This document shows, piece after piece, positions 52,461 through 62,809 of a DNA stretch of 64,000 nucleotides. A model generated the notes under the pieces. It was given only the letters and a program-made list of their open reading frames with translations, had not been told where the DNA came from and did not search any database. The stretch spans positions 248,001-312,000 of the forward strand of contig CAWINY010000006.1 of NCBI GenBank assembly GCA_963837635.1, given 5' to 3'. The stretch comes from CAWINY01 sp963837635. Its GTDB lineage: Bacteria > Acidobacteriota > Terriglobia > Terriglobales > Acidobacteriaceae. Both the position numbers and the translations under genes were made by a program. Position 1 is the first letter of the stretch; the number at the start of each line of letters is the position of its first letter.

Positions 52461-53411
52461 TCAGTCCACAAAATTGCTTCCGTTGGGAAGATCTACGAAA
52501 ATCAAGGATTCCTTTGGGATAGGGACTGTTTTGCTGACGTCAATAGGTATGCGGTCCTTCGTCACCAACCCAAACATAAAACCAGTGTGGTGTGGCGTTG
52601 TGCTGGCTCCGAAATAGCCTATGCAACCAACAATGCCCATCGGCACTTCGGCATGCAATGCAACTGGTGGCAATGTCGCCCAGTAGGCTTCAATCTCTGC
52701 GTTAGAGGATTGCAAATAGGATTCTTGGGTCAAGTGGGTTTCGGGGAAGAGGATGTATCCAGGAATCACTCCAGCTCTTTCTTTGGATGTCGTCCAGTCA
52801 CATATTTTCTTTTGTTGCTTGCGCCACTCCGGAACATTCGTGACATTCAGCCCCGCTATCAAACTAGCTACCATATAAATTCCCTGCGCGGGAGAGCGAC
52901 CGACATTTTGTGGGGTGAAGGAGAAGGTTACGTGCACTCCAGCCTTGTCATGGGTCAATGGGGAATTGATAGAAATGCCTACGGATACCCACGGGCGATC
53001 AGTGGCCTCAAGTTGTTTGTGGGCGATTTCCGCGGCACGACTCGCAGCTCTTGCGGCGTCGATGGCGGCATCCGTCGATTTCTTCATCTGGCAGGCCTGA
53101 TAGGCAGCGATACTGGCATAGATAATAGCGGCACCAACTGCCGACCAAGTTGCCCACTTTATCGAATTTTGGGTGCGATATTGGCGATCGTATTCAGTCC
53201 TCGCGTCTCGTTCCGTCTTATCGTCAAAGGCTCCGATTCTGTATACGGCCTCCCCGGTTGGTTCTTTATACCGCTCTTTCTCCTCAGTGGGATGTGGGGT
53301 AGCTTCGAGCTTTTCAAGTGTGCCCTGGATTACTTCGAGCCTTCTGGCGATAGATGCGAGGTCGCGACGCAACAGTCTTACGAGGACGGCGATTTGAGGA
53401 GACAGGTTCAT
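52461..53411 (-). CDS. Hypothetical single-pass membrane protein
   Basis: 316 residues. An N-terminal helical, charged region (about 10-85), a single membrane segment at about 86-106 (WATWSAVGAAIIYASIAAYQ), an Ala-rich coiled stretch (DAAIDAARAASRAAEIAHKQLEA), and a beta-rich C-terminal domain starting near RPWVSVGISI that probably lies in the periplasm. I do not recognise a family. Lower GC than neighbours, with an AT-rich flank, so possibly acquired. Confidence 0.6.
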   Translation of the reverse strand: MNLSPQIAVLVRLLRRDLASIARRLEVIQGTLEKLEATPHPTEEKERYKEPTGEAVYRIGAFDDKTERDARTEYDRQYRTQNSIKWATWSAVGAAIIYASIAAYQACQMKKSTDAAIDAARAASRAAEIAHKQLEATDRPWVSVGISINSPLTHDKAGVHVTFSFTPQNVGRSPAQGIYMVASLIAGLNVTNVPEWRKQQKKICDWTTSKERAGVIPGYILFPETHLTQESYLQSSNAEIEAYWATLPPVALHAEVPMGIVGCIGYFGASTTPHHTGFMFGLVTKDRIPIDVSKTVPIPKESLIFVDLPNGSNFVD

Positions 53412-53611
53412 AGACTATTGAATGGCAAAAGTGTAACACAACAATACCAACAAAACCCATTGACAAGCCGCTGTTGTTGTAATACGATAATATCAGTTGA
53501 TAGGAGATTGGCAATGGCAAACGTCCCGGCACTTTGTCACGGTGCTGCATTGCCACCCCATCAAGTCAGCAGAGGATGCCGTAAAAGCGGCCATCGTGCA
53601 GGAGTTCGGAA

Positions 53612-53809
53612 GTGGAACAGAAGACGCAGACCAAGAAGCGTAAAAAACCGGGACGGCCCAAACTGCCTAAGGGTGAAGCAAAGGGCCGAATCGTGCCCGT
53701 TCGGTTCAATGGCGACGATCTTAAGCGGATCACGGCAGCAGCCAAGAACAGCCAGCAAACCGTTTCCGAGTGGATTAGGGGCACGTTAAATGCCGCAACC
53801 GCAAGCTGA
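53612..53809 (+). CDS. Small ribbon-helix-helix-like protein
   Basis: 65 residues from a GTG at 53612. Lys/Arg-rich N terminus (QTKKRKKPGRPKLPKGEAKG) followed by RIVPVRFNGDDLKRITAAAK and VSEWIRGTL, the strand-helix-helix pattern of ribbon-helix-helix DNA-binding proteins such as antitoxins. No toxin gene is adjacent. Possibly real; no ribosome site is outstanding. Confidence 0.45.
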   Translation: MEQKTQTKKRKKPGRPKLPKGEAKGRIVPVRFNGDDLKRITAAAKNSQQTVSEWIRGTLNAATAS

Positions 53810-54175
53810 AAACTTCAAATTAAGACACTACCTGGCTGCAGAGGGTGCACCAAGAGGGTGCCCCACATCTGCCCGCCGTTGGCAGATGGGGGACGACTTT
53901 CGGGAGAACGAGGTCAAATTGATCCGTGGTACCGAAACGGGCTCAGGAAGAGGCAATCTGGTGTGTATTTCGCCCTGATTTTCCTCAGCGGAAAAGACTT
54001 AGCCCCTTGCGAAACAACCGACAACTCTGATAGATAAGCAGACAGGGAGTGTAGGAGCTCCCAACCAACGCGAAGCGCGCCGGAGTTTGCACCAGAGTTA
54101 CCAGAACATACGCAAGTGGGTTTTGGGGCGGGAAGTCGCGGCTAGGCCGGCCGGTCGCTTGTTGGGATGTGAAGC
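53810..54175. other. Non-coding stretch with a dispersed hairpin
   Basis: No gene. Contains the CACATCTGCC hairpin at 53857-53890. Confidence 0.4.
53857..53890. repeat. Another CACATCTGCC hairpin
   Basis: GGGTGCCCCACATCTGCC, then GGCAGATGGG on the other arm. Same family as 3321-3358. Confidence 0.6.
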
Positions 54176-55051
54176 GTGCAACGATATCAGCGAACGGACG
54201 TTCTGCGGATTCTCCGGATCACCGGCCAGCAACTGGCGCAGTGGCAGAAGACTGGGCTGGTCGCCGCAGGGGACGCTTTTTCGTTTTTCGACCTGCTTCA
54301 AATCAAGAAAATCCGCGATCTGCGCGCCTTGCGCGTGAGTCCTAGTGTCATTCGCCAGTCGCTGGCCGCCATGCAGAAGCAGGTGGCCGGCATGGAGAAC
54401 CCGCTGCTCGAGGCAAGCACTTTCTCCTCCAACTCGCGCGTGGTGTTCCGCCATCAGGGACACGCCGTCGAGCCCATTGCCGGGCAGTTCGTCCTCGACT
54501 TCAGCCAGCAAGAACAGGCGGTTCCGACCAACATCCGAGCCATGCCCGTCGCTCAGAGCGCGGTCGAGTTGTTCACCCGCGGAGTCGCGCTGGAAGAGGA
54601 TGCCGCAACCGAGGACGAGGCCATTGCCAGCTACCAGAAGACGCTAGAGCTGGAGCCGGCGCACGCGGCCGCCCACATTAATCTGGGGACCATCTATTAC
54701 CACCGCCAGGACTTCGTTCGCGCCGAGCAGCATTACCGCAAGGCAGTGGAGATCGATCCGCGCTACGCGCTGGCCCACTTCAACCTGGGCAATGTGTTGG
54801 ACGAAACCGGTGGGATTCAGGCGGCCATCGCCTCGTACAAAACGGCGCTGGTATTGGCTCCCACTTACGCCGACGCACACTACAACCTTGCCTTGGCGTA
54901 TGAGAAGATCCGCCAGCCGCGCAAGGCGCTGGCCCATTGGCGCGCTTACCTGCTACTGGACCGCTCCGGGCCCTGGGCGATGCATGCCCGCAGCCAGGTG
55001 CGGCGTATCCTGCACAGCGATCCGCTGCGGATCGTCTTCCGGCGTAGGTAG
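54176..55051 (+). CDS. MerR-type HTH fused to TPR repeats
   Basis: 291 residues from a GTG at 54176. N-terminal MerR-like winged helix (TDVLRILRITGQQLAQWQKTGLVAAG, DLLQIKKIRDLRALRVSP; about 6-75), a linker, then at least three TPR units (ALEEDAATEDEAIASYQKTLEL, AAAHINLGTIYYHRQDFVRA, ALAHFNLGNVLDETGGIQA, AHYNLALAYEKIRQPRKAL; about 140-270). Probably a DNA-binding regulator that takes protein input through the TPR part. Convergent with glgC. Confidence 0.8.
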   Translation: MQRYQRTDVLRILRITGQQLAQWQKTGLVAAGDAFSFFDLLQIKKIRDLRALRVSPSVIRQSLAAMQKQVAGMENPLLEASTFSSNSRVVFRHQGHAVEPIAGQFVLDFSQQEQAVPTNIRAMPVAQSAVELFTRGVALEEDAATEDEAIASYQKTLELEPAHAAAHINLGTIYYHRQDFVRAEQHYRKAVEIDPRYALAHFNLGNVLDETGGIQAAIASYKTALVLAPTYADAHYNLALAYEKIRQPRKALAHWRAYLLLDRSGPWAMHARSQVRRILHSDPLRIVFRRR

Positions 55052-55070
55052 CGTAGCCACTCTCAACAGA

Positions 55071-55138
55071 AACCTGCCACAGAGACACCGAGACACAGAG
55101 GACGAAAGGATTGTTTCTCTGTGACTCTGTGGCAGGTT
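55071..55138. repeat. CCTGCCACAGAG inverted repeat between convergent genes
   Basis: AACCTGCCACAGAG (55071-55084) and CTCTGTGGCAGGTT (55125-55138) pair exactly, with CACCGAGACACAGAG and TTTCTCTGTGAC inside. Same unit as 56972-57057 and, as one arm, 45111-45140. May end both transcripts. Confidence 0.7.
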
Positions 55139-55180
55139 TTGAAAACGGTTTGCCGAGCCGATTTCGCGTGGATTCTGCCC

Positions 55181-56431
<1,251 letters not shown>

Positions 56432-56576
56432 GCCCGTCCTTAACAGTGCTGCACGTCCGCCTGCCCCAACTCGCGCGACGCCGGTTGGAAGCGAGTTCCG
56501 CTCTCGGATGCTACCACACCTGAAACAGGAAAAGAGCGGCACTGAAGGCCGCTCCTTAGGGGTTGTTGCGAATCGG

Positions 56577-56861
56577 TCAGGCGGCGTCGTCCAGAGTAAT
56601 CTTAAGTGACTTCAGGAACTTCACGTCTTGCGCGCTGACTTTAAATTCCGGTTCGGTTTTCCGGGTGGCATTCACCAAGGTCGGCTTGCCTGCGGGCTCC
56701 TCCCGCTTATTGAAGCCGATGGTGGCCTCGAGGACGAGAAACACATCATAGCCGCCGCTTTTGATTTTCGAGATCACCTCGGCGATCTGCTCGGATTCGG
56801 ACAGAGACTCGTTGATCGCCTCCCCAAGTTCCTTCATCAGTTGCTTTAGTTTTGGATTCAC
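56577..56861 (-). CDS. Conserved hypothetical protein
   Basis: 94 residues, soluble: an N-terminal helix (KLKQLMKELGEAINESLSES) and a beta-rich second half (YDVFLVLEATIGF). No recognised family. Begins MNPKLKQ at a normal ATG. Lies upstream of glgC in the same direction, with 146 bases between. Confidence 0.6.
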   Translation of the reverse strand: MNPKLKQLMKELGEAINESLSESEQIAEVISKIKSGGYDVFLVLEATIGFNKREEPAGKPTLVNATRKTEPEFKVSAQDVKFLKSLKITLDDAA

Positions 56862-56971
56862 AACGGGCCTCGCTGCCCCGGCGGCGGAGTATTTCGTCCC
56901 GCGACTGCCGCCATATTATCTTGGATGCCGCACTTCCCAAACGAGTTTCGTTCAAAACCTGCCACGTTCAA

Positions 56972-57057
56972 AACCTGCCACAGAGACACCGAGACACAGA
57001 GGACGAAGGGAACGTCTCTCTATTTTCTTTCTCTGTGCCTCGGTGCCTCTGTGGCAG
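56972..57057. repeat. CCTGCCACAGAGACACC inverted repeat, second copy
   Basis: Left arm from AACCTGCCACAGAGACACCG (56972), right arm CTCTGTGCCTCGGTGCCTCT and GTGGCAG to 57057. A half unit AACCTGCCACG lies just before (56957). Confidence 0.7.
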
Positions 57058-57102
57058 ACTTTCGCTATTCCGGAGAAGGCGACGATTTTCCGGTAAAATC
57101 AA

Positions 57103-57435
57103 GTGGTGAAACCCTCCACGGCCCATGCCGCGGCCCGGGTTGCCGGGCGGATGGCGGGAAGAAGCCGTTTCGTGCGGGCTGCCTTCGCGGCAGGACAATG
57201 CACAGCCACTCGCCTGGCCCACATCGGCCATCTGCTCTTCCTGGAAGTAACCGGGCTCCTGTTCCTGGCGATCGCCCTAGCCTGCGGCAGCGCCGCCTTC
57301 CGCGACTATCATCGCTTTACCCTGGGCGAGACCGGCAGCGACCGCTACAAGCTGGCGACCTGCTTCGCGCTCCTCTTTGGCTGGTTCGGCATCAGCTCGT
57401 TCCTCAAGGCCAAAAAGAAGGGGCACGGGGGATAG
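57103..57435 (+). CDS. Small hypothetical membrane protein
   Basis: 110 residues from a GTG at 57103. Basic N terminus, two hydrophobic segments (LLFLEVTGLLFLAIALACGSA at about 44-64; LATCFALLFGWFGISSFL at about 84-101), basic C-terminal tail (KAKKKGHGG). Conserved-looking but not recognised. Convergent with cpoB. Confidence 0.55.
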   Translation: MVKPSTAHAAARVAGRMAGRSRFVRAAFAAGQCTATRLAHIGHLLFLEVTGLLFLAIALACGSAAFRDYHRFTLGETGSDRYKLATCFALLFGWFGISSFLKAKKKGHGG

Positions 57436-57475
57436 GAATAGGTTCCACACTGGGTCTTGAGCAATCGGGTCCGCG

Positions 57476-58366
57476 TCAAAACGAGCGGCGCTTGCCCGTA
57501 GTGCTTGCCGAGACGCCCAATTTCTTGAGTTGCTCGCGCGCGGTCGTGGCTTCGATGGCCTGAGGATAGCGCTGGATCAGGCTCTTCAATTCGCGGATGC
57601 CCGCATCCTTCTGCCCCAACTGAATCAGTGCCATGCCCTTCTTGAGCTGCGCCGCGGGAGTCTTGTTGCCGCCCGGATACTCCTCCAGCACCTTGTCGTA
57701 GTCCTTCACGGCGGCCGCGTAGTTGGCTTGGCGGTACTCGATGTCCGCTAGGTAGAACTGGGCATTTCCCGCCAGATCGGTGTTGGGGTAGAACTTGAGA
57801 TAGTCGCCAAATTCCTGGGTTGCGAGATCGAACTTGCCGGCATTGTAATCGCGCAGCGCGTTGTTATAGAGCACATCGGGCGGAGGCGCTTGCGCTTGCG
57901 GCGATTGCCCCCCCGTAGCGCCCGGCTGGGTCGTGCCCAGGGATGGCGCAGGCTGCTGCAGATTCTGCTGGGATGCAGCCATGTCGTCCAGTTGCTTGTT
58001 GACCTTCGCCAGGCGTGCCTTGAGTTCGTCGAGGCTATCGTTCAGCGCCTGGACCTGGCCGGACAGCTGATCATTGCGCGTGGCGAAATCGTTGTGCTGT
58101 TGCTGCAACTCCTGCTGAACGCCCTTCTGCAGCTCGGCCGTGGCCGCTGCCAGCTTGTTCACGGAGTCGCTCTGCTGCTCGACCAGGTTACGCATCACCC
58201 CCATGCGCTCATCGAATGCCTGCTGCATGTGCGTCATCTGGTCCTGCAGTTGCTGGACCTGGGTCTGCAGTTGAATGATCTCCTTGCTGACGCCGAAGGC
58301 GGGGGTGGCTGCCGCCAGGGTCAACGTGAGCAGAAGGGGAAACAGAAGATTGCGTAACGCTCTCAT
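57476..58366 (-). CDS. cpoB: Tol-Pal system protein CpoB (YbgF)
   Basis: 296 residues. Signal peptide (LLFPLLLTLTLAAATPAFG), an N-terminal coiled coil (about 30-130, ending LDELKARLAKVNKQLDDM) and a Gln/Pro-rich linker, then a TPR C-terminal domain (DVLYNNALRDYNAGKFDLATQEFGDYL, about 170-285). Periplasmic; in E. coli CpoB links Tol-Pal to cell-wall synthesis at division. Last gene of the Tol-Pal cluster, after pal. Confidence 0.93.
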   Translation of the reverse strand: MRALRNLLFPLLLTLTLAAATPAFGVSKEIIQLQTQVQQLQDQMTHMQQAFDERMGVMRNLVEQQSDSVNKLAAATAELQKGVQQELQQQHNDFATRNDQLSGQVQALNDSLDELKARLAKVNKQLDDMAASQQNLQQPAPSLGTTQPGATGGQSPQAQAPPPDVLYNNALRDYNAGKFDLATQEFGDYLKFYPNTDLAGNAQFYLADIEYRQANYAAAVKDYDKVLEEYPGGNKTPAAQLKKGMALIQLGQKDAGIRELKSLIQRYPQAIEATTAREQLKKLGVSASTTGKRRSF

Positions 58367-58394
58367 GTGGTCTGTCCTGATTGGATGCCAGTCA

Positions 58395-58477
58395 AGTGGC
58401 CAGTGGTCAGCGAACTGAGATCAGAGCCCGATCCGGATGACTTGGCGCTGATCCCTGGTCACTAGCCACTGGCCACT
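58395..58477. repeat. AGTGGCCAGTGG inverted repeat between pal and cpoB
   Basis: AGTGGCCAGTGG (58395-58406) and CCACTGGCCACT (58466-58477) are an exact inverted pair. Another dispersed-type element, in an operon spacer. Confidence 0.6.
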
Positions 58478-58483
58478 CTGAGT

Positions 58484-59236
58484 CTACTGCTGTCCGTAAA
58501 CGAAGTGCGCGCGGCGGTTCTGCTGCCAGCAGCCCTCGTTCGATTCGGTACAGACCGGCTTTTCCTTGCCGAAGCTAACGGTCTTGATGCGGTCGGCGCC
58601 GACGCCTTGCTGCACCAGGAACTGCTTGGCAGCGGCGGCGCGGTTGTCGCCCAAGGCCAGGTTGTACTCGGTCGAGCCACGCTCGTCGCAGTGGCCTTCA
58701 ATGGTGAACTTAATGCCGGGATTCTCCTTCAGGAACGCGGCATCGGTCGTTAGCGCCTGCTGCGCGTCCGAGCGGATGTCATACTTGTCGTAGTCGAAGA
58801 ACGCATCCTTGATGTTCTGCTCGAACAATTGCTGCTCGCTCACGTTTGGCTGTGCCGGCGGCGGCCCGGGCGTTGGATGCGGCGGCGCGGTCACGGTCAC
58901 GCGGGCCGTGGCTTCCTGTGTGCCTCCAGGGCCCTTCGCCGCGAGGCGATAGGTAGTCGATTCGCTCGGGCTGACCGACTGCGAACCATTGGGCTGAACG
59001 CTGCCCAGGGTATCGATCGAGACATCGGTCGCGTCGCTGGTCTGCCACGTCAAAGTCGTGCTCTGGCCTTTTTCAATGGTCGCCGGGTCCGCGGTCAACG
59101 AAGCCGTAGGAGCCGGGGGCGGCGGTGGCGGTGGTGGTGGCGGTGCGGGCGCAACCTTCTTCTTGCAGGCGCCTAATGTCAAGATGGCCATAAGCGCCAT
59201 TGCAAGCACGATCCACTTCATCTTGCTAGCCTTCAA
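58484..59236 (-). CDS. pal: Peptidoglycan-associated lipoprotein Pal
   Basis: 250 residues. Signal peptide with lipobox LGAC (lipidated Cys about residue 24), a Pro-rich linker, an Ig-like region (about 45-115), and the OmpA-type peptidoglycan-binding domain (VSEQQLFEQNIKDAFFDYDK to the end) with TIEGHCDERGSTEYNLALGDNRA. Outer-membrane anchor of the Tol-Pal complex. The Ig-like insert before the OmpA domain is longer than in E. coli Pal. Confidence 0.95.
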   Translation of the reverse strand: MKASKMKWIVLAMALMAILTLGACKKKVAPAPPPPPPPPPPAPTASLTADPATIEKGQSTTLTWQTSDATDVSIDTLGSVQPNGSQSVSPSESTTYRLAAKGPGGTQEATARVTVTAPPHPTPGPPPAQPNVSEQQLFEQNIKDAFFDYDKYDIRSDAQQALTTDAAFLKENPGIKFTIEGHCDERGSTEYNLALGDNRAAAAKQFLVQQGVGADRIKTVSFGKEKPVCTESNEGCWQQNRRAHFVYGQQ

Positions 59237-59559
59237 CTCTTCCTCCTGATGGCGAGAAATTCGCCAATGCTACCTGCGCGACCGCGAAACCTCTTATCGT
59301 CGATCACCTACTGAATCCTGATCAGCACGGATGTTGTGAATGACTATGCGTAGATCCCTCGGGTCCGCGCCTTGTCCCTGCCAATCCGCAGTAAGCGGTT
59401 TCCGACACAGCAGGAAAACCGGGGCCGCGGATTCCCCTGCCTGAGGCTGTTGAAAAAGCTTTGTTGCCCAGCGCTCATCCGCGGCGATTTCTATCGCGCC
59501 CCGACGAAGCGGCGCACTCACCTCATGTGTAATATCGAAGCACAACCTGGCCCAAGCTG
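59237..59559. other. Spacer between tolB and pal
   Basis: No supported gene; an open minus-strand frame of 83 codons has no family features. Unusually long for a Tol-Pal operon spacer. Confidence 0.4.
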
Positions 59560-60879
59560 CTACTTAAAACTCCAGTTTGGTTCGGAATTGGTTCCCGAAG
59601 TCGTCAACTGTTTCTGCTGGCTGCCGTCGGCCAGCATGGTCCAAATTTCCTCGCGCCCGCTGCGGTTGGACTGAAAGACGATGTGCCGGCCATCGGGCGA
59701 CCAGGACGGAAAGTCGTTCTTGCCGCCATCGTGGGTCAGTTGCACCCATTGCCGGCTGGCGACGTCCATCAGGTAGATGTCCTGCGCTCCCGGTGCACCC
59801 GGGCCGTAGTGGCGGATCCAGGCGAAGGCCAGGAACTGGCCGTTCGGCGACCACGAAGGCGATACCGCATATCCCTGGTCGGTCAACCGCTGCGGGTTGG
59901 TGCCATCGGCGTCCATCACGTAGATCTGCGGCAGCCCGCTACGTCCGCTGACCCAGGCGATCTGGGCGTTGGTTTTGGGGTTCCAGCAGGGCGAAACGTC
60001 CGGGCCCTTGTAGGCCGTCAGCCGTTTCAAGCTGCCCCCGTTGGCATCCGCCACGTAAATTTCGGGATCGCCGGTGCGAGACGACGAGAACGCGATCCGG
60101 GTGCCATCCGAGCTCCATGCCGGCGAAAGGTTGGTGCCGCCGAGGCTGGGGAAGCGCAGCAACCGGTTCAGTTCCGTGGAGAAGATCTTGATTTCCCACG
60201 ACGCGCCCGTCATCGTGGCAAAGGCCACGCGCGTCTGGTCGGGGGAAACATGCGGCGAAAGCGAGATGGAGTTCAGATGGGTCAACGGGTGCTGGTTCGC
60301 GCCGTCGTAGTCCATCGTCCAGATTTCCTTGTTGCCGCCGCGCTTGCTGACGAAATAAAGCTTGCTCTCAGCGATTCCTGGGATTCCGCCACCCAGCCGG
60401 AAGATGATCTCGTCGGCAAAGCGATGGGCGATCAGGCGGGCGTTGTCCGTGGTGGCGGCCTCGCGATACTGCTTGCCCAGCACCTGTGGCGAGGCGGTGT
60501 TCTTCACGTCGTCGAGCCAGCCCTGCACTGCGAGCGCATCCCCTTGCACGCCGAGATTGCCGAAGGCCAGCATGGCGGCATTGGGCGGAGGATTGCCCCA
60601 GGCGTCCAGGCGCACGTCTTGCGGGGCGCCAGGGACCTGCAGCGGATAGAAGCTCTTGGAGACGATGTCGAAGATGCCGGCGCTCTGCAGATCGTTCCAC
60701 AGCGTGTCGTTGAACGTCTTCAGCAGCTCGTCGCTCGGGCCGCCCGTGGAGGTGGGCTTGAAATCGGTCACGGCCAGACGGACCTTCTCCACTCCCAGCC
60801 CGGTGCCGGTGCGGATCCAGTCCTGTGGCCATGCGCTGACTGCAAAAAGTAAAAAGAACAGAAACGCTAGTCGTTTCAT
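59560..60879 (-). CDS. tolB: Tol-Pal system protein TolB
   Basis: 439 residues from the ATG at 60879 (MKRLAFLFFLLFAVSAWPQD, a signal peptide); the frame extends 34 codons upstream. N-terminal domain, then a six-bladed beta-propeller with repeated IWTMDYDGANQHPLT, GDPEIYVADANGGSLKRLT, and SWSPDGRHIVFQS units. Periplasmic; binds Pal. In this cluster an unrelated gene, cut by an IS, lies between tolA and tolB. Confidence 0.95.
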   Translation of the reverse strand: MKRLAFLFFLLFAVSAWPQDWIRTGTGLGVEKVRLAVTDFKPTSTGGPSDELLKTFNDTLWNDLQSAGIFDIVSKSFYPLQVPGAPQDVRLDAWGNPPPNAAMLAFGNLGVQGDALAVQGWLDDVKNTASPQVLGKQYREAATTDNARLIAHRFADEIIFRLGGGIPGIAESKLYFVSKRGGNKEIWTMDYDGANQHPLTHLNSISLSPHVSPDQTRVAFATMTGASWEIKIFSTELNRLLRFPSLGGTNLSPAWSSDGTRIAFSSSRTGDPEIYVADANGGSLKRLTAYKGPDVSPCWNPKTNAQIAWVSGRSGLPQIYVMDADGTNPQRLTDQGYAVSPSWSPNGQFLAFAWIRHYGPGAPGAQDIYLMDVASRQWVQLTHDGGKNDFPSWSPDGRHIVFQSNRSGREEIWTMLADGSQQKQLTTSGTNSEPNWSFK

Positions 60880-61669
60880 ATCGCGATATTCAGTTTCAAC
60901 CCTGATTTGGTCAAATTGTTGCGCGACTATTTTATATTTTATATGGGTCGTGTCGTGATCCGACTGAGGATCCGCACCCATTACGTTAAGTCATTGTGAG
61001 CGAGTTCCCCGCCCTAATTTATTTTGCTGATGGCTTGCGCGTCACTTAGCGAGCCCGCCACGGACTGCACCTCTTGAAGAAACTGGGAAACCGGCATTCC
61101 CTCGTACTTCTTCCCGAGTTGATCACGGCGGTACACAGACTTGAGTGGCCCATTGTCCACATTTAGTCCGGAATTACATCTGACAATGCGATCATGGTCG
61201 TTGCCAGCGCTATAGTATGCGCCCCAGGCAGCCCAACATGCTGGGGAAGAATGATCGAGGCTGGCGCATATACAGTCATGGAGGTCAGAGTGAACCGCGA
61301 AGATTCCCTGCGTTCCATCGCCTCCTGCCAGTCTAAGCCCTGGCATCAGCGCCGTCTCATCGCCCCGAGACTGACGCAAAAACAGAACATACGGCCCATC
61401 ATGGCTGAACGGGTTAAATTCCGTCATGTCCTTGCGCGCAGTCTCGGTAAATACAAGGTCGTTCGTCACGACCGACTTAGTGCAACCGATGCCTCCAAAA
61501 GGGAGTACAAAGGTGATGATATCCCCGGCCTTATGGGATCCCTTCCATGTGCGCAACACCTTCGCGTCAAAATATGAAATTACATCCTCACCCGAGGGCG
61601 AGATTACACTGACATCGCGAAGCGAATTGCCAACCAGAACCACCTCGTCGCTCTTCTGCATCAGTGCTA

Positions 61670-62563
61670 GAGCGTGTTTCATAAACAGCGCCTCAGCGTA
61701 ATCCAGAAACAGGCAAGGTAGAAGAAGGCGCGGTAGGTGGAGAGCAGATGCTCATGACGAACCAGCAATCGGCGGAACTGGCCAAGCCATGCATTGGTTC
61801 GCTCCACGATCCAGCGACGCAGATACCGCCGCAGTTTACGGCCATCTTCGTAGCGCCGTTCCTTGTTGTTCTTGCGGTAGGGCGCAATCAGCTCGATGCC
61901 TCGCTTCTTCAGTCGCTCACGCAGCGGGTCGGAGTCATAACCACGGTCAGCGATTATGCGCTCGGGCTTTTGCCGCGGCCGTCCTTTCGGGCGCGGGACG
62001 CGGACTTCGGCGAGCGTGGCTTCCGCAAGCGTAACTTCTGCCGGAGAGGCACTTTCCAGCCGAACTCCCAGCGGAAGACCTTGACCGTCGACCAGTACCA
62101 TCCACTTCGTTCCCTTGCCCCGCTTGGTTTTACCGACGGCAGCGCCCCTTTTTTTGCCGGCGCGAAGCTGCCGTCCAGGAAGGTCTCGTCCCACTGGAGC
62201 AGCCCTTCCTCATCCAGCGCACCGAGCAAGGCGCGCCACGCATTCAGCCAGACGCCTTCATCTTCCCATTGCTTCAACCGCCGCCAGCAGGTCGCGGGTG
62301 AGGGGAACTCGTCCGGCAGAAACCGCCATGCCGCTCCGGTTTGCAGAATCCACAGAATGCCTTCAAAACAGGCCCGGTTCGGTGCCCACGGTCGCCCCCG
62401 GTTGTCCCGCCGGCGCTTCGGTTCGGGAAGCAAAGGTTCAATCAGTTGCCACTGCTCGTCCGTCAACAGCTTCTGCCGCTTCTTCATGACAGAAGCTCAT
62501 CAGTTCACCCGCCTCGTACGTAAGTACCTAAGCTGAGGCCGAACCTATTTATGAAACACGCTC
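61670..62563 (-). mobile_element. IS5-family insertion sequence, complete
   Basis: 894 bp with exact 16-bp terminal inverted repeats, GAGCGTGTTTCATAAA (61670-61685) and TTTATGAAACACGCTC (62548-62563), flanked by TA (61668-61669 and 62564-62565). Two overlapping transposase frames. Confidence 0.95.
61679..62487 (-). CDS. IS5-family transposase in two overlapping frames
   Basis: First frame (61954-62487): LTDEQWQLIEPLLPEPKRRR, the N-terminal domain of IS5/IS427 transposases, to FLDGSFAPAKKG. Second frame (61679-62194): KWMVLVDGQGLPLG, IIADRGYDSDPLRERLKKR with the DDE residues, RWIVERTNAWLGQFRRLLVRH. They join at an A7G4 run (minus strand; 62145-62155), a slippery site, so a programmed frameshift is likely, as in other IS5 members. 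Confidence 0.95.
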
Positions 62564-62809
62564 TAATAAGTCTTTTTCCAGCGTTTCCGGATTCACATCA
62601 CGGAGATGCTCGTAGCTCCGGCCAGCCGCCTGAACTCGTTCGCACAGAGCGCTCGCCATCACACCCGGCGATTGCTCTGCACTTATATCCTTTACGTGCT
62701 TCTCCGGGACCACATCCTGCGCCAATGCGCACCCGACAGCGACGGCAACCACGAGAAGGATCACTTGGGCAACACCGCGCACACGCATCGCCATAGAGCC
62801 TCCGCACCT

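Larger units (their letters stand above)
61014..62794 (-). pseudogene. Secreted protein gene split by an IS5-family element
   Basis: Removing IS 61670-62563 and one TA target joins two segments in frame: a signal-peptide part (VRGVAQVILLVVAVAVGCAL, from 62794 or 62788; ending TLEKDLL) and ALMQKSDEVVLVGNSLRDVS on to the end. The result is a periplasmic protein of about 300 residues, with a beta-rich middle and a Cys-containing region (CTKSVVT, CICASLDHSSPACW). No family recognised. Between tolA and tolB on the same strand. Confidence 0.85.

Noticed and set aside
52401..53789. 462-codon plus-strand open frame
   Set aside because: Antisense to the single-pass membrane protein gene; Ser/Arg/Cys-rich with no family features.
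59294..59545. 83-codon frame between tolB and pal
   Set aside because: No known domain and no ribosome site; could not be supported.
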